Source: Apis mellifera (Eukaryota > Arthropoda > Insecta > Hymenoptera > Apidae). From it: a DNA stretch of 64,000 bases. Made by a program: the position numbers and the translations under genes. Shown here piece by piece: positions 27,601-41,249 of this stretch. How positions within the stretch are numbered: position 1 is the stretch's first letter; every line of letters begins with the position of its first letter. The stretch is taken from positions 1,329,501 to 1,393,500 of the forward strand of contig NC_037640.1 of the NCBI RefSeq assembly GCF_003254395.2, in the 5' to 3' direction. The notes beneath the pieces were generated by a model, which was not told the DNA's origin, did no database searches, and saw only the letters and a program-made list of their open reading frames with translations.

Positions 27601-30317
27601 AACTAATGATTTTTTGCTACATAATGTAATATAAATGGTTTAATAATTTTATATAAAGATTTTATATAATTGATTTATATATCAATTAAGGAAAATTTAA
27701 TTATATCTAAAATTTTATCTAAAATAATTTTTATCATTAATAATTTTGGAAATATTTGGATGGTTTAATTTAAATGGGTTATTCTATTTTATTAGATAAT
27801 TAGAAAAGTTTCATTATTTTTTTATGGTAGAAAAGAACGTAAAAAATATAGAAAACAAATTTTTATTCACTAAAATAATTATTATTATTATTTTTAACAA
27901 GCAAGAAATTAATACTAATTTTATAAAAGTTAAATTTCGGAAAATATTCTATTCGAAAAAATTCTTTTCAAATATTTTCTATTTTTAGTTTTTGAGATTG
28001 TCCATATTTAATAAAATTTACACAATTATATATTACCCTTATATATTACAAAAAATATTCGCCCAACGCATAACATAAAATTCATTAAAAATATTGTAGT
28101 TTTTGAAATATAAAATGAATGTGGTTTGAATAGAAAACACATGGAAATATTAAATTACGTAATATAAAGTAAATATAAAAAAATAATAATAATTTAAATT
28201 TTTATACCATGAAGAAGAAAATACTAACAAAATAATAATTGGACAAAAATATTTGATAGAAGTTCTAGAAATAATATTCATTATTATAAATTCATAAAGA
28301 AATAATCATTATTTTTTTTTAGAATTATTATAATTAAAATTATTATAACATTTCATGCATACGAAGAATTTTTTATGCATGTTGATTTTGAATGCATGTT
28401 CAATTAAGATTTTATTTTTTTCATTGTTATTTTTCTCCTTGATTAAAAAAATGTTTAAAAATTAAATTCGTATTGTATTTACTTCATGTTGATACATGTA
28501 GTACGTACATTTAATATTTACACAATACATTCCCAAATTACTTTTTACTGAATTTTCCAATTTTACTGAAATTGTAGCATTTGGTCTAAAACTTTTCATT
28601 AATTCTAAAAGAAACTCACATGGAATAAGAATTAATTTCACAAGAAATTTTTATTCATAAATATTATTATTTTATTACAAATTTTTTTGAAAATACTTCG
28701 TGAATTCATTATAATAATTAAACATAGTAGATATACACAAAAATGAAAGTGCAATTCACCGCAATTCAGTTTTGATATAAATTTTAACACTTATTTACAA
28801 CTGTTACAGATATCTTATAAATAATTCTTTATTTTATTATTAATTTTTATCATAAAAAGGGCGACGAATTTTTTTTGATTATTTAATATTCGTGTATTTA
28901 TCATTGAATACGAAAGAAAGTTGGAATATGGGTTTATATTAATTCACTAAATTTGTTTCACTAGTTTCCAGAAGAAAAACTGATTTTTACTTTTGACGAA
29001 ATAAAGTTCTTTTCAGACTTTCTTATTTTTTGTGAGCTCTAAATAATAATAAATTGTTGATTATATATTATTTTTGCTTTTATCATTTATTCTTAATTAT
29101 TGTAAATTCATGATGTAATGCAATATTTTTCAATTGATATCACAACACAAAGTTGATGATGTAATAAAATTACATAATAAAATTTTATTATATAATTTTA
29201 TTACAACTTAATATTTAATATTTCTAATATTTATAAAAGAATAATAAATTTGATGGATGAATCGTATAATAAATGAGAAAATAAAAAATTTTTTATAATA
29301 TATAATTTTAAAATATATTAATATTATAAATATTTTTAATATAAAATAAAGTATTTAAAAATATTAATGCAATTTTATAATATTCCATTAAAATATTAAT
29401 AGAATTTTTCAAATATAAATGGAAATTTATTTTGTATTTGCATATTATGTAATTTATCGTATTGTTCGATATGTTCATTTTTCCATGAAAAAATATTTTC
29501 ACATTTAACACAATTAATTAAAGTACAGAGTACAGAGCAGACTTGACATCGCTTTTAAGGATGAATCATCCATTTAATTCATCAAAACAAAGCTTGGCTC
29601 TTTATTCATACTTTATTCATTGATTCCTTTGAATATACAATAAGATATTTTTAATTATAAAGATCAATTTTTTTTTTTGATTTCTTTTAATCTTATTTTC
29701 CTAAATTATAACATTTTGAAAAAAAATATATCTGAAATTAATGTCTTTCAAAAAAAAATTTCAAAATAGAATTCATACATTTGAATTAAAACTTTAAATA
29801 TTAATAATTTAATATTTTATTTTGATTTTATTTTGATTATTTTTTTTAATAAAAATCTAAGTTTTTAGATATAGATATAATTGTAACATTTATGTATTAT
29901 TTCCAATAATATGTTTAAAATCTTTTTTAATTTTATCAAGTTTGACTTGTAATGCAATATATAAATCTTTATATAAATCCATTTATTTAATGATCCTTAT
30001 AAATAAGTTTCTTTTTATATATAAATTTTTCTACTATTAAAAATTACTATTGTTCTTAGTATTATATATCTATTATCACAATTCAAAATTCAAAATTCAA
30101 AATATGCAAATCAATGAAATTTGAAATTTGCTATTTTGCAAAGAGAAATTATACAAAAGTGAATTTATACTAAATGGAAATTAAAAATTCTGATAAAATA
30201 TATCTATTTGTTAAAACTTTTTCAGTAATGAATGAATTTCACGCATGTTTTTTTATAATTTACAAAAAATTCGAGAAAATTTTCTGAAGACAAATGTACA
30301 TTGCAAAATTATTAAAA

Positions 30318-30720
30318 TTAAATCAAATTTGTACAGATGAAATGCAGATAAAAACAATCTTTACATACTGTGGATGAATCATTTGCATCCACGTTCAAAG
30401 TGCAAAATCTGAATTCGCCCTTAAGGGATACGATAATGTAATGCTGAAATTTCACGATCCAACGAACGTTGACAGCCGAACATGAAAATCGAACTAAGAA
30501 AGGAAGCAAACAAGACGAGCATGCGAAAGCTATCTCAGAGAGGGAAAAAGAGGGGGAGAAGAAAGGTTGGCAAAAGGTAGCAAGTTTCTTCTGAGAACTC
30601 GCGACAAAGGAAAAGCTTCGGGCGACCCTTCTTCCGGGGCAAAGCACTTCCTTCTCTTTAAACTTCTTCCTCAGGTTCGTTGAAGGATCGATTTTCTCGT
30701 ACAGGAATCACCGCGATTTT
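30318..30720. other. GC-normal intronic island
   Basis: A minus-strand frame of 109 aa spans 30318-30647 but starts at GTG and has no clear coding character. No splice pair is evident. Confidence 0.3.
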
Positions 30721-31279
30721 CTTTGCAAAACTATATTTTATCATCTAGTCACCATGTAAAATTTTCGAGATCCGTACGATACGATATATGCAATCAGACA
30801 ACTTTAAGATTCAATCTTGAAATATGAAATTTTCGAAGTGATAAGTTATTTTGAGAATAATTGTGATAAAGTTCTTTACACGATATGAATATATATATAT
30901 AGAAAAAAAAAAAAAATTATGGCGAATGAAAGAAAAATAAGAAATAAGAGCAAAATTCTTTTTTATTAATTTTTTGATGCTGCAGATTATTTAGAAATTA
31001 TTTTCATTGATTTCTAGTAATCTACAGTATATAATTTTTATTTTTAACAAATAATTTTAGATAAAGGAATTCGGATTAAATCTGAAATAAATTCCATTTC
31101 AATTATCTTATTCTTAATTTTCTCTTTATATATTACAATTGATAATATAATAAAATTAATAATTAAAAAAAATAAAATAAAATTTAATAAATAAAATTAA
31201 TTTTACAAAAATTATCTTTTCCATATAAAATCTAAAATATTAAAGGCAAACATTTTTTCGTTATTAAAAATAATCATAC

Positions 31280-31830
31280 AATTTTGATTTTTTTCGTTCC
31301 ATTATACCCTCCATAGGGAGCATGAGAAAAAAAGGTTATAGAAAAGTTTGTCGTTTGTGTTCACGATCCATCGCATCCAACGGCTACTCTGATGAAACTA
31401 TATCGTTCACGTATATGTACTATACGTGTCCAGTGTTGCTGACTCAGCGTGCCGGATCGTCGGAGGAATATCAGTTCTATCGGCTTATTTAAGCTTGAAT
31501 ACGAGCTGCTGCATTGCCATCCCCGCAGTTTCTCCGCGACAAAGCGGAAAACACTTTCACGGGCGTTTCCTCTGCCGCGAGCGCCCTCCTTTGAATATGT
31601 CCTCTGGTTCGTCTCGTTTTTCTGTCGCCAAACTCCGGAGCATCGACCTCGCGCCCCAACTAATGGCATTGCAAATAGATTTTCGTTCTCCAACAAGTTT
31701 TCTCGTGTCCCTTGTTAATTTTGCGAAATTTTTCGAATACACAAGGGATGTCGAACTGGCGGCTCACGATATATACTTATTTTCGTTCGTTCACAAGAAT
31801 TTATATTTTTTCGTATATTTCTAAATAATT
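31280..31830. other. GC-normal intronic island with a hairpin
   Basis: Open frames exist on both strands but begin at GTG or TTG. A perfect 8-bp stem, CACGTATA with TATACGTG over a TGTAC loop, lies at 31408-31428. I read it as candidate regulatory sequence. Confidence 0.3.
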
Positions 31831-32599
31831 GAACAAAGCAATTTAATTTTTTATTTTTTTTACTATTTATATTTATAATTTGAGAATAAAAGTTACAATA
31901 CTAATAAAATATTCGTCGTCGATAGTCTATTAATTCCTATCATTTTTTATAGTGAATTTATTTTTACAACAGCATTAAAAGAATAGTGAATATATAAATT
32001 ATTTATTGGAATGAGTACTGATTTTATATGGTATTCTAACTTTTGTAATATATGTTTAATAAATATATATGTTATTTATAATAATGTGGGACAGGAATAA
32101 AAATCCTTTAAATGAATAGACATTCATTGCTGATATTAACTTATTTGCTCGAATGTTACAATAATTTTAAGATTTTTTTATTTCATTGAAAAAAAAAATA
32201 TTGCAGATATTTTAAATATTGAGAAAGAAGTGATTCAAAAAGTAAAATTTGTATTTTTTTCTGCAAAAAATGCGTATAAAATTATTGCAACAACACTATT
32301 TATAAAGAACACATTATTAACATTTGCAAAAAATACAAAAGTTAATTTGCTATGCTTTTCTAATTTTTTAATCAATAATTAACAATACCTCTCTTAATAT
32401 TCTACGAGTCGAATAAATGGCAGAGATTTAAACAAACACTGATTTAAATTTATCTGCAGAATTAAATAAAAAAAAAAAATTGTGAAATTGGGATAATATA
32501 AATATATATTGTGCTAATGTTAAGTAAATATTTAAAAAACCCATGAAATTTAAAAATTTGAACAATTAATAATATATAATATTGTGCAATCCACGTGAA

Positions 32600-33030
32600 T
32601 TCTATTTGTTAGACAAATGATCCGTGATTGAAATGAGTTTGACACCCTTGAAACATGCGATACATCATGCGCCCCATGATACACGGGTGCAATAACAATT
32701 CACCTTGCTCCCAGTACCTTGCCCATTATCTTGCCCGTTCTACGCCCCGGATATATACCGGCTAATCCGATAATCCGCAACTTTGGTTCATTACCTCGTC
32801 GATCGTTCTATTCTCGTCTCTGGCTTACACGCGTGCTTCGTCTCGTCTTGTTTTGTCCATCATTCTTTCTTGTATTTTACATCGCTTCGCGTTCCTTTCA
32901 TCGATTTAATCTTGATGTCACTCATTTACCATCATCCCTTGTTCACTCTCTTGTTTAACTAATGGATTATTTTTTTTCTTTCTTTCTCTCTCTTTCTCTT
33001 TCTTCGTTTTTATCCTCACCTGTTTTTTTT
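32600..33030. other. GC-normal intronic island grading into a CT tract
   Basis: The short plus-strand frame here does not look coding. The pyrimidine-rich stretch at about 32968-33030 is simple sequence. Confidence 0.3.
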
Positions 33031-33873
33031 TTGTTGATCTTACGGTTCAAATGTGATGATCTTTCGGTCAGAAATCAAAGTGAGTTATGATATTGAAAAA
33101 TAGGTAAGTATATCTATGTATTAGAAGAGATCTATGTCATTTTTTTTCTTTTTGTTATTAATATATCGACGTTTAAAAGTCATAGGAAACTTTTTATAGA
33201 TATTAGGAAATAAAATTTTAAATGAAATAAATTTTCTACAAGCAATAAATTTTAATGTTTGTAAAAAATGTGGAATTGAACTTGGCATTTCTCTTTATAT
33301 ATGCAATTTATGATTATCTATATATTTTTTTAATCATCTATTACAATGTCAAAATTACAATAAAAATTCAGATGAATTTGATTATAGATTGTTTAATTAA
33401 TATATATAGTATATAATATAGTTAGAATATATTAGCATTTGATAAATTGTATGCAATTTTTTTTTTATTTAAATGTTTAAAGTACTGATATAAAATTAAT
33501 AAAATTAATATAAAATATGCATTAAATATAGAAAGATTTATTACATATCTTATCGTTTCGCTATCTTATCTAATAGTTGCATAAAACAGTGAATTTATTT
33601 ATAAATTAATTTATAATTTCAAAGACATTGCTAATCTCTTTGAAAAAATGAAATCAATCCTCAAAATTTTAGCATTTTGAATTTTTAATATGATTTTTTT
33701 TACATTTAAGAATTTTTTTTCACAATAAGATAATATTTTGTAATTTAAAATTTTGTTCTATTTGTATCATAATTATATTATATTTAAAAAAGCGAAAAAT
33801 TAAGCGTTAATTTCATTTTTTTAAAATCAGTCAAAAAAATTGCTTCATATTTTTTTATTTGAGTATAAGTAAA

Positions 33874-33877
<4 letters not shown>

Positions 33878-33917
<40 letters not shown>
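33878..33917. repeat. (TA)n microsatellite, 40 bp
   Basis: An uninterrupted run of TA followed by a short CA run. Confidence 0.97.
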
Positions 33918-33922
<5 letters not shown>

Positions 33923-34947
33923 GAATTTTTATTCAATTTTCGAGTTTAGTGAATTTCTCTTCGAGATAGTATTCGAATTCTTTCGAGTAATTGTATATAC
34001 GATCATATATTTCAATCTGATCATAAGAGTATTTTTATAAATATTAATTTAAATTATACAATAAAGTAGCAAAAAATGGTTTTAAAATCTATTTTAAAAT
34101 CTGTTTTAAAATATACATTTCAAAGCAAAACATTTAAATTTTAGGAAAATACAATCTCAAAGAATGATGAATTGAAGATAAATATTATTAAAATTGATTA
34201 TAATATTTGTGACAATAAAAAATTGATAAGAATTGAATGAGAGTAAAAAAATTCACAATAAAATTCAAAGATATTCAAACATAAACGTAAATTATCATAA
34301 ACGTATAAATAATTTCAATATATATTTTAATTTTATATCAATATCAGAGGAATTTAAAATGTTCGTACTCATATTTTTGAATATGAATACAATAATAAGT
34401 TAAGTTAATTTAATCAAGTTCATTTTTGATTCTTTTTATTTCTTAATTCATGCTTTTGTATAATGGACATAAAGTATTGATTTTCACAAAAAATGTAGAA
34501 TTACAATTTAGAATTTAAAATTACAAAAATATGAATTTATTATGACAAACTAATTAAACGTGATATTTAGAGCAATGACGTAATAAGATTAATAAAATAA
34601 GAATTTTTAAAAATATTTTTATCAGTCATTTGATGGTTTAAAAAAATTTAAAAATCATTTTGCTCAAATTGCGTTTAATAGTCTTGATACACTTCACTAA
34701 AGTTCGGATTGAAATCGTTTATCAATTTCTATTTTAATTGTGTAAATATTTGTTAGTGCTAAATCAAGAAGGAAATGTAAATGTACGGAATGTAAACAGA
34801 AACAAAAATTTATTTCTTAATTAAAATGAATGTTGTAACATAATAATATATCTGCATAGATATCAATAACTTTGTTTTTAAAATAAAAAAAAAAAAATAT
34901 TCATTTTAACCATCTTCTTGACTCTTTTGATTTTACCATTTTCTTTC

Positions 34948-34972
34948 TTTTTTTTTTTTTTTTTTTTTTTTT
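34948..34972. repeat. T25 homopolymer
   Basis: A run of 25 T, preceded by a CTTT-rich stretch. Confidence 0.97.
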
Positions 34973-35579
34973 GATTCTATAATTAAAGTTAAAATTAAAA
35001 GATAAACGATTTCAATTCAATCTTGATATTCAACAAAATGCAATTTAACACAATTTAAAAAAGTTTAAAAATCATTTTAAAAATTAAATGATTTAAAAAT
35101 GATTTAAAAATGACTTTTAAACTTTTTTAAACAACATTAAATAACAATTGTGTAAAAGTCGTATTAAATTTGAAGATTAATTTGAAAGAAAAAATTAAAA
35201 AATTGCATTTTCATTTATTTATTATCATTTTGTATTTTTACTAATTCCATTGCAAAATTTGAAATAGTTTTTCAAATTTATATCACGAACAATTTATTTA
35301 TACAAAAATAGAAAAATTAAGAATCTTATGTTTAATTTATATAGATTGAATTTTATAGATTATCATGTAATATTGTGATTTTATATTATAAAATATTTAA
35401 ATATATAAAATGTTAAAGATAGAAAAATACTTTAAAATTATTTAAAACATTTCTTTACATTTTTATAATATATTTATTTATTTTATGAATTTGTATAAGT
35501 TGATAAATATTAATATAAAACATATTCAAAATATTCATTAATATAAAATATTAATATAAAACATATTCAAATAAAATTA

Positions 35580-35850
35580 ATGTTAAAATTGATATATAAA
35601 AATTAAAGCTTATTTAATAAATTATAAACGATTGAAGTTTACGTTTCGATACAAGCTAGACGAGAATAGAGACGCTTTATCTATTAGATCAATTAAATTA
35701 TCATGGATTCTTTAGTTTTATCTAATGTAAACTCTTATAATTTCTAATAAAATAAATAACTTAATAAATTCAATTGAGATTTTTATATATCAACTCTTAT
35801 GTTTATTTTGATCTCTAGATTCGATCTTTAAAAAATATGAAGTATATTGA
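35580..35850. repeat. Fold-back (MITE-like) repeat, copy 4
   Basis: The inner left arm (AAAGCTTATTTAATAAATTA, then TTGAAGTTTACG) and a fuller right arm (TATCAACTCTTATGTTTATT, then TTGATCTCTAGATTCGATC) are present. The outer left arm is truncated. Confidence 0.65.
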
Positions 35851-36102
35851 TATCTTGTATATTGGAAACAGTATTTTTTTATTTAAATACTATTTCAATG
35901 AAAAATTTATTCCCAAAATGCTCAGTACTTGAAGAATTAAAAATAAAACTGTCTTTCCTTTCTCGCCACACATACATTTATTTTCGTTTATCATCGTCAT
36001 CTTACTTCGATCCGATACTTCTAGTTGATCGTGATAAGTGTCAAATTACCAAATAAAAACATCTCGATTCGCAAACTCGAAAAAGTCCCCCAGTTAAACT
36101 CG

Positions 36103-36588
36103 ATGCGGTTTCCGGTTATAGATGCATTCCCATCATTGGGGGATATCGATATTCTCGAAAGGTGGGATGAAAAACGGCTCGTTTCGTGGGATTGGACAAC
36201 TCGTGATTCGTTAAATTGCCAGGGAAGCAAAAACTGTGACGCGGTTGACGTTGGTCCGATGAGTTACCGAACATCGATAGCGAATTGGATTGATCAACGT
36301 GACGTGTCGAACGCGCGCTACTTACCAACCCTAACAAACTCTATCGACGCCTCGTGTCCTGAGAAATTGCGAATTCCCCCGCACCTCTCACAAGGTTCGT
36401 CAGGAGGAAAAGTTTTATCAGAGAATCGGCGAGACGACGCGAGCGGAATTTTAACTAGAATTCGAAATGGCGAGGAATTTTCTCAAGGAATTTCTCGTTT
36501 ACCAATTTCTATCCCCCCTTTCCGCGCAACCCAACCAAGTCTCGACCCCGGTCGAGTTCCCGGGGACAAAGCACCGGGTATTTTCTAG
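36103..36588 (+). other. 161-codon ATG open frame of uncertain status
   Basis: This is the longest ATG-initiated frame in the window that is not low-complexity. It ends at TAG inside a GC-normal island of intron 2 of the minus-strand gene. The hypothetical product is hydrophilic, with mixed residues and no motif I recognise; the opposite strand also has open frames. Codon use shows no clear bias, and I see no convincing promoter, splice site or poly(A) signal. It may be a nested gene, an exon, or a chance frame in a regulatory island. Confidence 0.2.
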
Positions 36589-36695
36589 GTTAGTCGCTCG
36601 AGAAAACGGTAGCCCGATAACGTGATGCCATTCCGGACGATAAATATACATACACGTATTTACACATGCTATACATATAACGAGTATACGTAGAT

Positions 36696-36722
36696 TGTAT
36701 ATAGGTAAATTACCTATATACA
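36696..36722. promoter_or_regulatory. 27-bp near-perfect palindrome (13-bp arms, 1-bp centre)
   Basis: The left arm TGTATATAGGTAA is followed by one A and then its exact reverse complement. It lies in a GC-normal island, not in a TA microsatellite. It could be a dimeric protein-binding site or a cruciform-forming element. Confidence 0.5.
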
Positions 36723-37639
36723 GGCAAAGTAAACGCGCATGAAACGTATACACGGGTACAGCCTAGATTAAATCCGGTTCTCTACGAAATCCCAGAAATC
36801 GCGGTACCCACCGATCCATGCGACGCCACGGTCAGCAATATTTTACACCTGTCACACTGCCTAAACCTAATTAGACACGACGGGCTTAATCTTGCGACGC
36901 TTAATGGGCTCGTTGAACGAAAATAGGTAACGATCCCTTCTCTTTCTCGTTTCACGGATAACACGGTCAAACATTCCGAGAGATTTTGCAACGACCTCGT
37001 TTACCAATCGTCGAACTAATAATTTAACAACTGTTACCTTCTGTCGATACGGGATCTGTCGTCGGCTCGTCTTCGTTAATTATCGGAGAAGTTCGTACAT
37101 TGGAGCAATCAAGCGGCGCATCGCCGACTCGTTAGCGTTGAAATTACGTTTCAGCTAGCTAGTCGACTATCTTAACGACTCGAACTTTGACGATCAAAGA
37201 GAAAGAAAGGAGATTTCGAAGTGATCGTGTAACCGTGTGGAAAAATATTAACGAATTTGTAAAAAAATTTTAAGAATCAAACTTTGTCAATATATAATAA
37301 GCATAAAATATAAACATAATTCTGCGAACGTTAACAAAAATATGGAATTCGAAGGAACAGTAGCGGGCGTGGTTGCTGTGATATAATGGTGAAATATAGG
37401 TCAGAGGTATTTAGTATTAATAGCATAATAATTAATGTTAATATAATGATTACAGATAGTACACAACTTGCATAAAATTATATATAAATATCGCTTAACT
37501 ATCTCCTTTGAATTTTTGTTTACTTCTATTTAATAAAGCATTAAACAATTTATATTTAAGTGTCTAATTTATTATAACTTACTCGTTCGAAAATTTCAAA
37601 AAATATGAATTTATGGATTGATGCGTAAAGATCATATAT

Positions 37640-37830
37640 AAACCAGTTTTAATTTTTTAAATAGAATTATATAATTTTTATCGCATTAATCGGTGTAATT
37701 AATTAATTATTTCTTTCAAATTTTTAATTGAAGAGAATATTGTATAAAAAAAAAAAAGAAAAATATAAAACAGTAGAATAGCACTTTGTGTATTTTTTAT
37801 TTTTCATATGATAAGTTTTTGAATTTTAAA
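37640..37830. repeat. Second dispersed repeat family, copy B
   Basis: It shares TTTTAATTTTTTAAATAGAA and ATTAATCG with copy C, and TTTTTCATATGATAAGTTTT about 150 bp later. Confidence 0.4.
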
Positions 37831-39032
37831 TTACAATATCTCCTTAATTAATGATCTTTTAACATAAATATAATACTATTTTAATACGATAATAACGAGT
37901 TGCATCAATTATAAAATATAAATATAATAAAAATTGACTTGAAAAATTAAAATTCATCTTTATAATCTATCAAACTTATCAGAGAAACTCGTTCATATTT
38001 TTTCGGATGCTTGAACGAGTCATCAATAAATTAAATATATTATACAAGATATTATATTACGTTCACAAAATTTGGCTCTTAAACCGTAATAAAATAAAAT
38101 ATTTATCGTACTTGTGTCTTAGCTTTACAGCTAAGATTCGATCTCTCGTAAAGTCAAAAAGAAGGGAGAAAAGGGTTATAATCATGTTTTTCCGTGATTC
38201 GATCGCTTAATCGTCCAAGAGGTTGGCGGAGAATGGCGTGAAAAGAGAGGCACGGCCGTCGAGTAGTGGATAACGGGTGACGGGTGATGGGTGACGGGAA
38301 ACGGGTTGAGGGATGGAGCAGGGACGGGTGACGAAAACGGAGGTTGGAAATATCGCGGGGGTTGAAGCTGGAGCACGCTGTAGGGACTTTAAACAAAGGA
38401 GGGTCGTTAGAAACAAGTGGTGCCGATTAAAAACGCCGACGCCACTCGTTGCGATGCATCGACAAACACATCATGTTTTAACTCCAACCTCGTTTCCCTT
38501 ACTACTCGTTGTTTCGCACGCGTAATCGCGATACTTAAAACGTTTTGCCAATTATATATGCCGTACGCCTCGACGATTAATATCCAAAATAACACAAACG
38601 GCCCATACATCCGTATATATTAATAATTAATAATTATCATCGCGTAAGAGGATACGAATTGTATAAATACCTCGTTCGATTCTATGAAAAAAAAAAAAAA
38701 AAAAAGGAAAGAAAAATGTGTCAATGGAGATACGAGAAACGAAGCGCGAGAGGAATGGTTGAAGGACTACAAAAAAGTTGGAGAAGTGGCGGAGAAAAAG
38801 TGGAGATGGAAGGAAGTAGGACGAGGATGGAAAGAAACGAAGAAGCGTCGTAAGGCCCTGTAAAATTGCCGATTCATAGCCGGTCAAGGAGGATGCAGGT
38901 GGAAAAACTGGCCTTCCTTTCGCGGCGTGGTACACATCCTGCGACCTACATCAACGAAAGCGAGGATACATTATTACTATCATCGGAAAGCAAAGCCCGA
39001 TGGCGCGACGACCGCAGGGTGTTTCAGGGTCG

Positions 39033-39046
39033 GTTGCCATGGCAAT
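39033..39046. promoter_or_regulatory. RFX X-box-like palindrome GTTGCCATGGCAAT
   Basis: It differs at one base from the ideal GTTGCCATGGCAAC bound by RFX factors, which in insects regulate ciliary and sensory-neuron genes. It lies in the non-repetitive part of the 38-40 kb block. Binding is inferred. Confidence 0.4.
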
Positions 39047-39124
39047 GCACTGGGACAGCCACGGGGTGCAGCTTGGAATAACCACCCTCTTGCCTCTTTT
39101 CCGCGATTCACCCTGCTTTCCCAA

Positions 39125-39126
<2 letters not shown>

Positions 39127-39157
<31 letters not shown>
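39127..39157. repeat. (CT)n microsatellite
   Basis: A perfect CT run of 31 bp followed by CGCTCGCT variants. Confidence 0.95.
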
Positions 39158-39160
<3 letters not shown>

Positions 39161-39471
39161 CGCTCATTCCCTCGCTCGCTCTCTCTTCCACCCTCCTTCT
39201 TCCCTCCACTCCTCCCTCACCCGATCCCTATGCCAATCCTCCCACTTCGCCTGTTTCCTCGCCCCCACATCCTTCCCATCTCCGTTCCTCCTGCCGTTCT
39301 AACCTCTGGATCCCATTCCTCTCTGCAACCCCTGGCCCCTTGGCTCGCGCCCCCTACCCTCATTCCTCGTCATCACGGCGCCGTAGTCATTCGGTTGCCG
39401 TGTTCCTGCTTCTGCCTTCGAATCTTCCTCTCCTACTCCTGTCCGAACTCCTTCCATCATGTATCCCCTTC

Positions 39472-39492
39472 CTCTCTCTCTCTCTCTCTCTC
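39472..39492. repeat. (CT)n microsatellite
   Basis: A 21-bp CT run. Confidence 0.93.
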
Positions 39493-41249
39493 GATTAGTT
39501 GGTGGATCGAGTCTCTCTCTCTGTCTCTCTTGCGCTACCTTCGCTCTCTGTTACTTCGTCTAATCGTACTACTAGAACGCGCTTTATTTCGTCAAAGCGG
39601 ATATCATCCGCTTCGCCTCGCTCTCTCTCTCCCCCTCTCTCCACGATCGATCATGCGCGAGACGTGTAAGAACGGGAGGATATAAATACGTCATTGGAAG
39701 GATTTATTCGTTTTGTTGCGCGAGAAACACTCTTGTTTTTCGACGTTCGTTTGGGGGAAAAGGAAAAGAAGAAGAAGAAAAGGAAGAAAGAAAGAAATTA
39801 CCAAAAGGGGGGGGATCTAATTGATGATCTCCTCGTTGTTTATCAGACGGGAAGGATTGATGATGTTATGTAAGGAGAAAAAAATTTGATTGATCCGCGC
39901 ATTGATTATCAAATGGAAGGATTGACGATCCGATTGTAAAGGGGATGGTAGCTTTTTCGAATTCTATCCGACTTCTATCGCAATCGGGGATACCCCTCCC
40001 GGGAATCGAGACGTTTCTTTACTGGTGCTGGTTTTTCACCCAGCTCTACCACAGGTTCATCCGTTATCGGAGCTTTCCAACGTCTCCTGGTTCGAGAACA
40101 AACCAGTCTCCTTGATTCTGTCGGCCCGCATCGATCTTGATACCACATTCGAATCCGGGATTCCTTTCTTTTTCACACGTATACACCACGCTCACACGAG
40201 AAACATCGGCCCTTTATCCTTGCATTTTTCTCGTTTGGAACCATGAAAAACAATTCGACCGCTATTGCGTGTACTATTGTTCGAAGAATATTGATATGTT
40301 AATGATTATTTTATGCATCATAAATTAGAGAACTATTGGCAAGTTTTTATAATTTTGACATATTAGAATATATATTTGCTTTGATTATTCTATTGTATTA
40401 TTGATTTCTTTTTTCTTACTTTATTTTATTACGATTGTGAAAATCGTGTCAAAATTTTAAAAATTAATTAATTGCTAATGTTATCCGATTTTGTAAATTC
40501 ATGTTTACGTCGAATGTTTAACGATAAGATTGAGAATATAAGTGAATATTATAATTGCAATATCATATTGATATTAATGTAATAGTAAGAATATATGTTT
40601 AAATATATGTTTTAATAATTATAATATAATGGATTAAAAATAAGTATTTTAATCCATTTATAGAATCAAATAATTATGCACAATATTATTAAAAAAATAG
40701 GATAATTTATATATCTATTGTTATATGAAAGGACAAAAAATTATTAAAATAATAGTCCATTTTATAAACTTAAATAAAATTTTTTAAATAGAATTTTAAG
40801 AAAAATATAATTTAGTATATTGATTTAAATATTTTCATTTTTTCAAATTATATAATATTATATATTTTACAATTAGATAAATGAAAGGAGAAATCTTTAC
40901 AAAAAAAGATATTGAATAAATATTAAAAGATTATTAAGAAAACAAATTAATATTAATAAATTAATAAGAATATAATATAATAAAAATAACATATTTAAAA
41001 TTAGCATATATGTACAATTTAAAATTTATATTTCTTGTTATATGTAATTATTTTCTTTTTTCTATTCATTAATATAATTAAAAATACAAAACAATATCTT
41101 AATTTATTAAAATCTTAATTAAAATTTTATTAATTCATAACTATCTTTATTTTATTAGTTTACAATATTTACAATAATTAAAAATTAATATCTCTTAAAA
41201 TATTTTTATAATATTTTTACAAAATATTTCATTGCCAAATATTTCATTT

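Larger units (their letters stand above)
38000..40250. other. Largest intronic GC-normal block, 2.2 kb
   Basis: It contains CT microsatellites (39127-39157, 39472-39492), a purine-rich tract after an A19 run near 38686-38704, and an X-box-like palindrome (39033-39046). The 252-codon plus-strand frame (38927-39685) starts at GTG and is mostly Ser/Leu/Pro from the CT repeats, so it is not a credible gene. The block could be an internal promoter or enhancer. Confidence 0.35.

Noticed and set aside
30318..30647. 109-codon minus-strand frame
   Set aside because: It starts at GTG, has no domain and lacks splice partners.
31426..31824. 132-codon plus-strand frame with an RIVGG word like a trypsin activation site
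   Set aside because: There is no ATG, and nothing after RIVGG resembles a serine protease; the word is chance.
38927..39685. 252-codon plus-strand open frame
   Set aside because: It begins at GTG, and most of it is Ser/Leu/Pro/Arg encoded by CT microsatellites.
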